Source: Hydrogenimonas sp.
GTDB taxonomy: Bacteria; Campylobacterota; Campylobacteria; Campylobacterales; Hydrogenimonadaceae
DNA: 5,725 nt
Direction of reading: 5' to 3'
Assembly: GCA_021647345.1 (NCBI GenBank)
Contig: JAKIUX010000081.1
Location: 1-5,725, forward strand
Positions 1 through 5,552 of the stretch are shown here, in pieces. The position numbers and the translations under genes were made by a program. The notes under the pieces are model-generated. The model made no database searches and was not told the origin of the DNA. It saw only the letters and a list, made by a program, of their open reading frames with translations. Numbering within the stretch: position 1 is the first letter of the stretch; every line of letters starts with the position of its first letter.

Positions 1-122
1 AAAATCTTAGAAATGGCGTTTCCGACAATCGGAGCCCACTCGTAGCGCCTCTCTTCAAGCCAGCTCATCATAGTGTCATCGCTTCTGATAGTCTCGAGTG
101 TCCATGTAAGCAGATCTTTCAA
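1..122 (-). CDS. hobA: HobA, DnaA-interacting replication initiation factor (N-terminal part, continues beyond window)
   Basis: HobA binds domain I of DnaA and helps assemble the initiator complex at oriC in Helicobacter pylori; it is a structural analogue of DiaA. Only the first 40 codons are present and the gene runs off the left edge. The visible protein has the pattern W-T-L-E-x-I-R (residues 5-11), W-L-E-E-R-R (21-26), E-W (28-29) and N-A-I-S (35-38), which I recognise as the HobA N-terminus. The start is TTG at 122-120: the frame is closed by TAG at 144-146 upstream, there is no in-frame ATG or GTG before the similarity begins, and AAAAGGG (134-128) sits 5 nt upstream as a ribosome binding site. 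It lies 56 nt downstream of lysC on the same strand, so it is probably co-transcribed. The family call rests on motif resemblance plus gene order; the partial length limits certainty. Confidence 0.82.
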   Translation of the reverse strand, partial: MKDLLTWTLETIRSDDTMMSWLEERRYEWAPIVGNAISKI

Positions 123-178
123 AAGAACCCTTTTAAACGCGACCTAAACTCTCCCCTTCGGCGTGGCAAAATAGCTCC

Positions 179-1384
179 CTACTTATCGAGCTCGTAAGCT
201 TCGTGAAGTGCGCGAACGGCAAGCTCCGCATACTTCTCATCTATGACCATCGAAATCTTTATCTCGCTGGTGCTTATCATCTCTATATTGATGTTCTCCT
301 TTGCCATTGTGGTGAAAGCTTTCGCGGCTACACCGCTGTGACTCTTCATTCCGACACCGACAATAGAGACCTTGGCAACATCATCTTTATACTCTATGCT
401 CTCTATACTCTCTTTGAAGCGCTCCATAACACCTTTTACCCGTTCGATCTCGCTTTGGGGCACAGTGAAGTCTATCTCGGTCTTGCCGTCAGCACCGATG
501 GTTTGAACTATCATATCTACGTTTACGGCATCTTCCGCTAATGCATTGAAGATCTCCGAAGCTATGCCTGGGCGATCCTCCACCCCTTTAAGACTAACTC
601 TGGACTGATTTTTATCGAGCGCTATACCGCTTACGAGTGGTTTTTCCATAATATTCTCTTCCTTCGTTATCAAAGTTCCCGGGTTGTCGTTGAAACTGCT
701 CCTGGTTACCAGGTTGACCCCCATCTTCTTGGCAAGCTCAACAGAGCGGTTCTGCAGCACCTTCGCACCCAAAGAGGCAAGCTCCAGCATTTCGTCGTAG
801 CTGATTCTATCCATCTTTTTGGCTTTGGGCTCAATGCGCGGATCTGTGGTGTAGACTCCGTCCACATCGGTATATATTTCGCATAGATCGGCCTTCAAAG
901 CCCCTGCTATAGCCACGGCGGTAAGGTCGCTTCCCCCTCTGCCAAGAGTCGTAACTCTGCCCTCTTCGTTGATACCCTGAAAGCCTGCTACGACTACGAT
1001 ATTCCCCTCTTTTACCGCATCTCCCATCGGTTTTGGGTTGATATGGTCGATCCGCGCGGATGTGTGCCTCTTGTCTGTAACAATACCGGCCTGACGCCCC
1101 GTCATGGCGACCGCTTTATAACCCATCTCGTTCAACGCGATGCTAAGAAGTGCGGAGGTAACCCGCTCTCCTGAGCTTAAAAGCAGATCCATCGCCTCTC
1201 TTTGCGGATTTTTCGAAAAAAAGTGGGCATACTCTATGAGCTTGTTTGTCTCACCGCTCATAGCGGAGACTACAACGATAACGTCATGCCCTTCATCTCT
1301 TGTCTTTGCTACACGTTTGGCAACGTTTGCTATGCGCTCCAGGTCGCCGACACTGGTACCGCCGAATTTCTGTACAATCAACAC
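179..1384 (-). CDS. lysC: Aspartate kinase (aspartokinase)
   Basis: Phosphorylates L-aspartate with ATP to give 4-phospho-L-aspartate, the committed step to lysine/diaminopimelate, threonine and methionine, in the cytoplasm. The 401-aa length is normal for a monofunctional aspartokinase. The amino-acid kinase domain covers about residues 1-240: nucleotide-binding K-F-G-G-T-S-V-G (6-13), V-V-S-A-M (38-42), S-G-E-R (71-74), the glycine-rich T-L-G-R-G-G-S-D (146-153) and Y-T-D-V-D-G-V-Y-T-T-D-P-R (171-183). Two ACT domains follow (about 250-401), expected to bind the feedback inhibitor, with V-D-M-I-V-Q (289-294) and I-E-M-I-S-T-S-E (367-374). The start is GTG at 1384-1382 with AAAGGA (1396-1391) 6 nt upstream. 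It is 19 nt downstream of nudH and followed by hobA. No homoserine dehydrogenase is fused. Which amino acid inhibits it cannot be told from sequence. Confidence 0.97.
   Translation of the reverse strand: MLIVQKFGGTSVGDLERIANVAKRVAKTRDEGHDVIVVVSAMSGETNKLIEYAHFFSKNPQREAMDLLLSSGERVTSALLSIALNEMGYKAVAMTGRQAGIVTDKRHTSARIDHINPKPMGDAVKEGNIVVVAGFQGINEEGRVTTLGRGGSDLTAVAIAGALKADLCEIYTDVDGVYTTDPRIEPKAKKMDRISYDEMLELASLGAKVLQNRSVELAKKMGVNLVTRSSFNDNPGTLITKEENIMEKPLVSGIALDKNQSRVSLKGVEDRPGIASEIFNALAEDAVNVDMIVQTIGADGKTEIDFTVPQSEIERVKGVMERFKESIESIEYKDDVAKVSIVGVGMKSHSGVAAKAFTTMAKENINIEMISTSEIKISMVIDEKYAELAVRALHEAYELDK
647..664 (-). promoter_or_regulatory. Candidate internal ribosome binding site and start for a LysC beta (regulatory) subunit
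   Basis: Inside lysC, AAGGAAGAG (664-656) stands 6 nt before the in-frame ATG of Met246 (649-647). This is at least as good as the site in front of the GTG start of lysC itself. Initiation here would yield 156 residues containing just the two ACT domains, starting M-E-K-P-L-V-S-G. Bacillus subtilis and Corynebacterium glutamicum are known to make such a beta subunit from an in-frame start at the corresponding position, giving an alpha2beta2 enzyme. Use of the site here is inference; the Glu-Glu codons also explain part of the purine run. Confidence 0.5.
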
Positions 1385-1403
1385 GAATAATCCTTTGAAA
1401 CCA

Positions 1404-1889
1404 TCAGAGATAACCCTTTTTTCTGAAATAGTTCAAAACCTTTTTATAGACAGGTCTCTTGAAAAATGTGATATAGTCGAAAATCTGTTCGAAGGGAACG
1501 AAGGTATAGTGCAAAAACTCCGGCTCTTCCGTATCGAGATCTATCTTGGCACCCGGTTTTAGGCGAACTAAAAAATATTTCTGCCGCTGACCGTCATAGG
1601 GGTACATCTTTTTAGCGATGATCTCAGGAAAGTCGTAGCTTACCCACTCCGGAAACTCGGCTATAATCTCTACTTCATCGGTACCTATCTCCTCTTTAAG
1701 CTCTCTAAAGAGAGCCTGCTGCGGTGTTTCACCCTCGTCGATACCCCCCTGCGGAAACTGCCACGCATCTTTTATATCGCTTCTGGAGGCTATAAAAAAC
1801 TCCACCTTTTCAGGATATTTAGAAGAGAGAACTATCGCGGCAACGTTAGGACGGTACCTCTTCTCCTTCTGCTCTTTTTTGATATTCAT
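1404..1889 (-). CDS. nudH: RNA pyrophosphohydrolase (RppH/NudH-type Nudix hydrolase)
   Basis: Removes pyrophosphate from the 5' triphosphate end of mRNA, which opens transcripts to 5'-end-dependent decay; related enzymes also hydrolyse dinucleoside polyphosphates. With the ATG at 1889-1887 the protein has 161 residues, close to the roughly 155-175 usual for the family. The R-Y-R-P-N-V-A-A-I-V start of the fold (residues 11-20) and W-Q-F-P-Q-G-G-I-D (43-51) are typical of RppH. The Nudix box is complete: G48, E54, then R-E-L-K-E-E-I-G (62-69) with the metal-binding glutamates. Y-D-G-Q-R-Q-K-Y-F (near 120) and K-R-P-V-Y (near 146) are also family features. The frame stays open for 21 more codons to a TTG at 1952, but that extension (Q-P-P-A-S-P-R...) has no family counterpart, so I chose the ATG. 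No strong Shine-Dalgarno precedes it. It is first in the lysC-hobA operon. Confidence 0.93.
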   Translation of the reverse strand: MNIKKEQKEKRYRPNVAAIVLSSKYPEKVEFFIASRSDIKDAWQFPQGGIDEGETPQQALFRELKEEIGTDEVEIIAEFPEWVSYDFPEIIAKKMYPYDGQRQKYFLVRLKPGAKIDLDTEEPEFLHYTFVPFEQIFDYITFFKRPVYKKVLNYFRKKGYL

Positions 1890-1932
1890 CTTGCTGGTAA
1901 CTTTTCTAGGCGATGCCGGAGGCTGAGGTTCG

Positions 1933-1967
1933 GCTTGCAAAACAAATAGCAAGCGGCTTCAACCGCC
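1933..1967 (-). other. Two overlapping hairpins in the nudH leader
   Basis: In the leftward transcript GCGGT-TGAA-GCCGC (1966-1953) can fold as a 5-bp stem with a four-base loop; its last pair is G-U and would be C-A on the other strand, so it suits the minus-strand RNA. Immediately after, GCTTGC (1954-1949) pairs with GCAAGC (1938-1933) across a 10-nt A/T loop. The two stems share positions 1953-1954, so they partly compete. The alternative TTG start of nudH lies in the second stem. No T-run follows, so this is not a normal intrinsic terminator. The function is unknown. Confidence 0.4.
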
Positions 1968-1998
1968 AAGATCCGTTAAATAAAAGTGTGAAAATCTC

Positions 1999-2004
1999 TC
2001 TATA
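1999..2004 (-). promoter_or_regulatory. Possible -10 element for the nudH-lysC-hobA operon
   Basis: Reading leftward, the hexamer is TATAGA in the context GAATATAGAG, matching the sigma70 -10 consensus at four of six bases. It would place the transcript start near 1992, about 100 nt before the nudH ATG, upstream of both leader hairpins. No convincing -35 is seen, which is common in Campylobacterota. The call is weak; TATTTA at 1982-1977 is an alternative. Confidence 0.27.
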
Positions 2005-2063
2005 TTCGTCTCACTTTAGAACTTCCCGGCCCCTCTGCCTCTTACGACTCGCTCTTTTTTGGG

Positions 2064-2069
2064 TATGAT
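2064..2069 (+). promoter_or_regulatory. Likely sigma70 -10 element for hemW
   Basis: TATGAT preceded by a T6 run and GGG (2055-2063) and followed by TATAG. A T-rich stretch upstream of an extended -10, without a fixed -35, is the usual housekeeping promoter form in Campylobacterota. Transcription would start near 2076, giving a leader of roughly 37 nt before the hemW ATG. Confidence 0.55.
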
Positions 2070-2112
2070 TATAGAAAAAAACTGATTAAGACCTACTGAG
2101 AAAAATGCACCA

Positions 2113-3180
2113 ATGATCAACGATACCCTGCTCTATATCCATATACCATTTTGCGACAGCAGATGCCACTACTGCAGTTTCAACACCTATGTCGACAAAC
2201 TCTATCTGAAAGAGAGCTATATGAAGGCTCTGATGAGGCAGCTGCGAGCAGATTTGAAGAGGTTCCGGATAGAAAAAGGGCAGATCTCTACACTCTTTAT
2301 CGGAGGAGGAACACCATCTACGATAGAACCCGCCCTATATGAGCCGATCTTCGAGACACTCGAAGCGTATCTGAAAGATAATGCCGAGATTACAACTGAA
2401 GCAAACCCGAATAGTGCCACAAAAGCGTGGCTCGAGGGTATGAGAGAGCTTGGAGTAAATAGAGTCAGCTTCGGGGTGCAAAGCTTTTTTGACGATAAAC
2501 TGAAACTTCTCGGCAGAGCCCACGGCTCCATCCAGGCCGTCAAAGCGGTTGAAAATGCCAAAAAAGCGGGCTTTGGCACAATTTCGCTCGATCTCATCTA
2601 CGCCACGATGCTCGATACGGCTCAAAGAGTGGAAAAGGAGCTAAAAAGTGCGCTTGAACTTCCTATAGAGCACCTGAGCGCCTATGAGTTGAGTATCGAA
2701 GAGGGGACACCTTTCCAGAGAAGGCCGGAAGTGAGAGTCGAGTCACTCGAGCAGGCGAATATAATCAAGGAGTTGCTTGAGAGCGTAGGATGGGAGCAGT
2801 ACGAAATCTCAAATTTCGGAAAAAAAAGATGCGGCCACAACCTCGGATATTGGCAATACAAACCCTATCTCGGCATAGGAAGCGGAGCGGTTGGGAGGGT
2901 CGATTCAAGCAGATACTACCCGCATCAGGCCGTAGAGAGGTATATTGACGATCCCCTTTTTAAAGAGAAGGAGCAGCTTTCACCTTCGCAGATTCTTGAG
3001 GAGCGTATCTTTTTGGGGCTTAGAAGCTGTGTCGGAGTGGCGGAAGAGATCCTGGATGGAATAATGAAAGAGCGCGCACGGCTTCTTAAAAAAGAGGCAA
3101 AGCTGAGATTCTCGAATGGGCGCTGGTTCAACCGGGATTATCTATTGAGCGACGAAGTCGCGCTCTTTATCATCGGCTAA
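2113..3180 (+). CDS. hemW: HemW-family radical SAM heme chaperone (often annotated as HemN-like coproporphyrinogen III oxidase)
   Basis: HemW proteins bind heme and a radical SAM [4Fe-4S] cluster and are thought to deliver heme to membrane hemoproteins such as respiratory enzymes; they lack coproporphyrinogen oxidase activity. The 355-aa protein has the cluster motif C14-x3-C18-x2-C21 followed by S-F. True HemN has a fourth cysteine there (C-x-C), so this points to HemW. Other family blocks are F-I-G-G-G-T-P-S (62-69, SAM binding), T-E-A-N-P (95-99), R-V-S-F-G-V-Q-S-F (117-125), L-S-A-Y-E-L (188-193), Y-E-I-S-N-F (230-235) and the H-N-x-x-Y-W signature (242-247) before Y-L-G-I-G-S-G-A. The loop D-L-I-Y-A-T-M-L-D (160-168) and A-V-G (259-261) differ from the commoner G-L-P-x-Q and A-H-G. 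The ATG at 2113 fits the family's N-terminus, though the ribosome site is only a weak GAG/A-run. It is divergent from nudH. Confidence 0.9.
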   Translation: MINDTLLYIHIPFCDSRCHYCSFNTYVDKLYLKESYMKALMRQLRADLKRFRIEKGQISTLFIGGGTPSTIEPALYEPIFETLEAYLKDNAEITTEANPNSATKAWLEGMRELGVNRVSFGVQSFFDDKLKLLGRAHGSIQAVKAVENAKKAGFGTISLDLIYATMLDTAQRVEKELKSALELPIEHLSAYELSIEEGTPFQRRPEVRVESLEQANIIKELLESVGWEQYEISNFGKKRCGHNLGYWQYKPYLGIGSGAVGRVDSSRYYPHQAVERYIDDPLFKEKEQLSPSQILEERIFLGLRSCVGVAEEILDGIMKERARLLKKEAKLRFSNGRWFNRDYLLSDEVALFIIG

Positions 3181-3201
3181 TCACTTTTTTGATAGACTTT
3201 G

Positions 3202-3281
3202 AACCTAAAAGTTGGCATCGATGCCTGCCCGCACAGGTTTAAGACCGCTGCGCCGGTCACTCCCATTTAGAGGGCGGCGTA
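3202..3281 (+). other. Inverted-repeat-rich intergenic element between hemW and tatB
   Basis: The 126-nt gap carries several nested or competing repeats: AACCT (3202-3206) with AGGTT (3235-3239); the perfect 12-bp palindrome GGCATCGATGCC (3214-3225); CCTG/CAGG (3224-3237); GACCG (3243-3247) with CGGTC (3254-3258); and TGCGCCG (3249-3255) with CGGCGTA (3275-3281, one G-U pair). The last two share 3254-3255 and cannot form together, a layout seen in leader RNAs that switch. The core is more GC-rich than the flanking intergenic DNA. There is no T-run after the last stem, so it is not an ordinary terminator. It could be a structured 5' leader, a dispersed repeat unit or decayed sequence; I do not recognise a known family. 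Confidence 0.45.
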
Positions 3282-3300
3282 AAATCAGTAATAATAAGGA
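3280..3300 (+). promoter_or_regulatory. Candidate -10 and ribosome binding site of tatB
   Basis: TAAAAT (3280-3285) matches five of six bases of the -10 consensus and would start transcription near 3292, leaving a very short leader. AAGGA (3296-3300) is a good Shine-Dalgarno 6 nt before the tatB ATG at 3307. It selects that ATG over the out-of-frame ATG at 3302, which is only 1 nt away from it. The ribosome site is secure; the promoter is uncertain, since transcription may also read through from hemW. Confidence 0.5.
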
Positions 3301-3306
3301 CATGCG

Positions 3307-3768
3307 ATGTTCGGCATGGGACTCAGCGAAATATTTTTCATAGTCGTAATAGCTATTCTCTTTCTCGGACCGGAAAAACTGCCGGACGCAATGGTGCAGA
3401 TAGCAAAATTTTTCAGAAGCATAAAACGCACCGTCAACGATGCTAAAACCTCTTTGGAGGAGGAGCTTAAGATAAGCGAACTCAAAGAGGAGGCTTTCAA
3501 GTACAAAAAACAGCTCGACGAAGCCACCGCCAAACTTGAGAGTGTAACTGCGCCCGCCCTCACCACGCTCAATGATCTGACAGAGACCGTAGAGGAGGTA
3601 AAGAGGTCGGAAAATAGATTAGAGGCGGAGGCAGAAGAGATAAAGGAGAAGATAGAGCCCAAAAGGGAGATGGTCACATTCTCAAAAAAAGAGAAAACCG
3701 CCTCTTCACAGGAGCCGACGATACCCACAAAAGTCCAGGAGCCGGAGAAAAAGGAGAAAAATGTTTGA
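3307..3768 (+). CDS. tatB: Sec-independent (twin-arginine) translocase subunit TatB
   Basis: TatB works with TatC in the inner membrane as the receptor for twin-arginine signal peptides of folded, often cofactor-containing exported proteins. The 153-residue protein begins M-F-G-M-G-L-S-E; Glu8 at the start of the membrane helix is the position conserved in TatB rather than TatA. One transmembrane helix (about 5-20) leads into the F-L-G-P-E-K-L-P hinge (19-26) and an amphipathic helix (about 27-45). A long charged helix (about 46-118), rich in Glu and Lys and probably coiled, follows, then a disordered Lys/Glu/Pro tail. The stop overlaps the tatC start by 8 nt (3761-3768), indicating translational coupling. 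A TatA identity is unlikely given length, Glu8 and the direct tatC linkage. No tatA is in the window. Confidence 0.95.
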   Translation: MFGMGLSEIFFIVVIAILFLGPEKLPDAMVQIAKFFRSIKRTVNDAKTSLEEELKISELKEEAFKYKKQLDEATAKLESVTAPALTTLNDLTETVEEVKRSENRLEAEAEEIKEKIEPKREMVTFSKKEKTASSQEPTIPTKVQEPEKKEKNV

Positions 3769-4501
3769 CGAACTCAAACCTCATATAGCCGAACTGCGAA
3801 AGCGTCTTGCCTACTCTCTCGCCGCTCTGGTTGTCTGCTTTTTCGTAGCTTTTTACTTCTATGAGCCAATTTTAGAATGGATGACCAAACCCCTTAAAAC
3901 GGTCTTGCCCGATAGCTCCTATATGATAGCCACAGGTGTTCCTGAAGTCTTTTTCACAGCCGTTAAAGTCTCTCTTTTCACCGCTTTTCTTATGGCTCTG
4001 CCTTTCATTCTCTACCAGTTCTGGCTCTTCATAGCTCCGGGGCTATACGAACATGAAAAAAGGTATATATGGCCATTCGTATTTTTCGCTTCGGGAATGT
4101 TCTTTTTGGGAGCACTTTTCGCTTACTATGTGGTGGTTCCTTTCGGTTTCGCGTTTCTGGTCAACTTCGCTGAGCAGATCGTAACGGTAGCCCCTAAAAT
4201 AAACGAGTATGTCGGCTTCTTCACAAAAATAATGATAGGCTTCGGCATTGCCTTCGAACTGCCGGTTATCACCTTCTTTCTTGCACTTTTAGGACTTGTA
4301 GACGACAATACCCTAAAGAGCTTTTTCAAATACGCAATCATTCTTATTTTCGTAATGGCCGCGCTTCTTACGCCTCCGGATGTAGTGACGCAGCTTCTTA
4401 TGGCTATACCGCTTATTCTTCTTTACGGAGTCTCCATACTGATCGCCAAAGTCGTAAACCCATACAAGCCGCCTGAAGATGAGGAGGAAGAGACTGAGTA
4501 A
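3761..4501 (+). CDS. tatC: Sec-independent (twin-arginine) translocase subunit TatC
   Basis: TatC is the polytopic inner-membrane core of the Tat system; its cytoplasmic face recognises the twin-arginine motif and it recruits TatB and TatA. The 246-aa length is standard. The N-terminal H-I-A-E-L-R-K-R (8-15) and the first cytoplasmic loop F-I-A-P-G-L-Y-E-H-E-K (90-100) form the signal-peptide site; Glu11 and Glu99 should match the functional glutamates of the Escherichia coli protein. F-E-L-P-V (165-169) with Glu166 inside the membrane and L-T-P-P-D (203-207) are further invariant blocks. Six membrane helices are visible at about 17-36, 66-90, 103-130, 150-178, 188-204 and 208-230. The tail is acidic (D-E-E-E-E-T-E). 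AAGGAG (3751-3756) inside the end of tatB serves as ribosome site. The 3' end overlaps the longest queA frame by 23 nt. Confidence 0.98.
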   Translation: MFDELKPHIAELRKRLAYSLAALVVCFFVAFYFYEPILEWMTKPLKTVLPDSSYMIATGVPEVFFTAVKVSLFTAFLMALPFILYQFWLFIAPGLYEHEKRYIWPFVFFASGMFFLGALFAYYVVVPFGFAFLVNFAEQIVTVAPKINEYVGFFTKIMIGFGIAFELPVITFFLALLGLVDDNTLKSFFKYAIILIFVMAALLTPPDVVTQLLMAIPLILLYGVSILIAKVVNPYKPPEDEEEETE

Positions 4502-5537
4502 CAAAAAAGAGGTCATAAAAGAGCTTTTGACCGAAAGCTACGACTATACCCTTCCGCCGGAACTTATAGCCAAAGAGCCGGCTTCTCCTAGAGAGAGTGC
4601 GAAGCTCATGGTAATCGACAGAGCCGGCGGAGAGGTCACGCACTCCAGATTCGAAGAGATTCTCTCTTTCATACCTAACAATTGCGCACTCATTTACAAC
4701 GATACCAAAGTTATAAAAGCGAGACTGTTTGGAAAAAAAGAGAGCGGCGGCAAGGTAGAGCTTCTAATAAATAGGCCGATAGGTTTGGAGAGCTTCAACG
4801 TCTTAATAAGAGGGAAAGTAACAGAGGATACGATAATCTATTTTGACAATCTGCTGCGCGCAAAGGTGATAAAGTTAAACAGTGACGGCAGCAGAGAGGT
4901 CAACTTCCTTGACAGCAACGGGCAGATCCTCTCTTTCGAGACTCTGCTGCCACATCTTGAGAGATTGGGTCATGTGCCCCTGCCACCATACATAAACAGA
5001 GAAGATAGAGAAGATGACGAAAAGATGTATCAGCCGGTTTTTGCAAAGCATGAGGGCGCCGTAGCGGCTCCAACCGCATCTTTGCACTTTAGCGAAGAGC
5101 TCTTTTTAAGAGTCAAAGAGAGCCGCGAAACAGCATCTATAACACTTCATGTCGGGGCAGGTACCTTCAAACCTGTCGAATCTGAAGTCATAACCGAACA
5201 TCCGATGCATAGCGAGTACTACGAAATACCGCAGAAGACATCATCTTTGATAGAGTCGGAGCGTAAGATCCTTGCTGTCGGAACGACAGTGACAAGAACC
5301 GTGGAACATTTTGTGCGAACAGGAAGAAGGTTCGGAGAGTGCGATCTATTTTTACACCCGAAAAACCCTCCTATGAGAGTCGACCACCTTCTAACCAACT
5401 TCCATCTGCCAAAATCGACTCTTATTATGCTGGTTGCCTCATTTTTAGGATTAGAAAAGACTTTAAAAGTGTATAATGAAGCTATCGAAAAGAGGTATCG
5501 CTTCTACAGCTACGGCGATGCGATGCTTATTCTTTGA
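4479..5537 (+). CDS. queA: S-adenosylmethionine:tRNA ribosyltransferase-isomerase (QueA)
   Basis: Transfers and isomerises the ribosyl part of SAM onto preQ1 at position 34 of Asn, Asp, His and Tyr tRNAs, forming epoxyqueuosine, the step before queuosine. Motifs along the 352-aa frame: Y-D-Y-x-L-P-P-E-L-I-A (21-31), N-D-T-K-V-I-K-A-R-L-F-G (74-85), G-H-V-P-L-P-P-Y-I (164-172), Y-Q-P-V-F-A (184-189), A-V-A-A-P-T-A-S-L-H-F (194-204), H-V-G-A-G-T-F-x-P-V (224-233), H-x-M-H-x-E (241-246), V-G-T-T-V-T-R (267-273), N-F-H-L-P-K-S-T-L (307-315) and F-Y-S-Y-G-D-A-M (342-349). All family blocks are intact. The start is unsure: ATG at 4479 has no clear ribosome site and adds about 16 basic residues before family similarity; TTG at 4527 would begin right at T-E-S-Y-D-Y. 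The gene follows tatC with overlap or a short gap. Confidence 0.96.
   Translation: MRRKRLSNKKEVIKELLTESYDYTLPPELIAKEPASPRESAKLMVIDRAGGEVTHSRFEEILSFIPNNCALIYNDTKVIKARLFGKKESGGKVELLINRPIGLESFNVLIRGKVTEDTIIYFDNLLRAKVIKLNSDGSREVNFLDSNGQILSFETLLPHLERLGHVPLPPYINREDREDDEKMYQPVFAKHEGAVAAPTASLHFSEELFLRVKESRETASITLHVGAGTFKPVESEVITEHPMHSEYYEIPQKTSSLIESERKILAVGTTVTRTVEHFVRTGRRFGECDLFLHPKNPPMRVDHLLTNFHLPKSTLIMLVASFLGLEKTLKVYNEAIEKRYRFYSYGDAMLIL
4482..4487 (+). promoter_or_regulatory. Perfect Shine-Dalgarno-like AGGAGG inside the tatC 3' end, possibly serving queA
   Basis: AGGAGG lies in the codons for the acidic TatC tail and directly after the 4479 ATG of the longest queA frame, so it cannot serve that ATG. 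It is 6 nt before the in-frame CTG at 4494, a rare start codon, and too far (39 nt) from the TTG at 4527. It may be only a by-product of Glu codons (GAG GAG GAA) in tatC. It is recorded because it bears on which queA start is real. Confidence 0.3.
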
Positions 5538-5552
5538 ATGAAGGGAGCCTGC

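Noticed and set aside
203..541. 112-codon plus-strand frame opposite lysC
   Set aside because: It is the antisense shadow of the lysC ACT-domain region; there is no recognisable domain, and lysC is clearly the real gene.
1140..1562. 140-codon plus-strand frame across the lysC start and nudH end
   Set aside because: It spans two clear minus-strand genes and the product has low-complexity, family-free composition.
2217..2597. 126-codon minus-strand frame opposite hemW
   Set aside because: Shadow of a conserved radical SAM gene; no ribosome site or domain.
3181..3200. T6 run just after hemW as an intrinsic terminator
   Set aside because: There is no GC-rich hairpin directly before the T-run; only a 4-bp ATCA/TGAT pairing around it.
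3202..3290. tRNA or known small RNA gene in the hemW-tatB gap
   Set aside because: The stems do not form a cloverleaf: no acceptor/T-arm with a TTCGA-type loop could be placed, and I recognise no riboswitch core.
3221..3343. 40-codon arginine-rich frame (starts M-P-A-R-T-G) running from the hemW-tatB gap into tatB
   Set aside because: No Shine-Dalgarno, the ATG lies inside the palindrome, and it overlaps tatB out of frame. The GC-rich inverted repeats explain the Arg/Pro content.
3285..3728. 147-codon minus-strand frame opposite tatB
   Set aside because: The Ser/Leu/Phe-rich product is the expected reverse reading of Lys/Glu-rich tatB codons.
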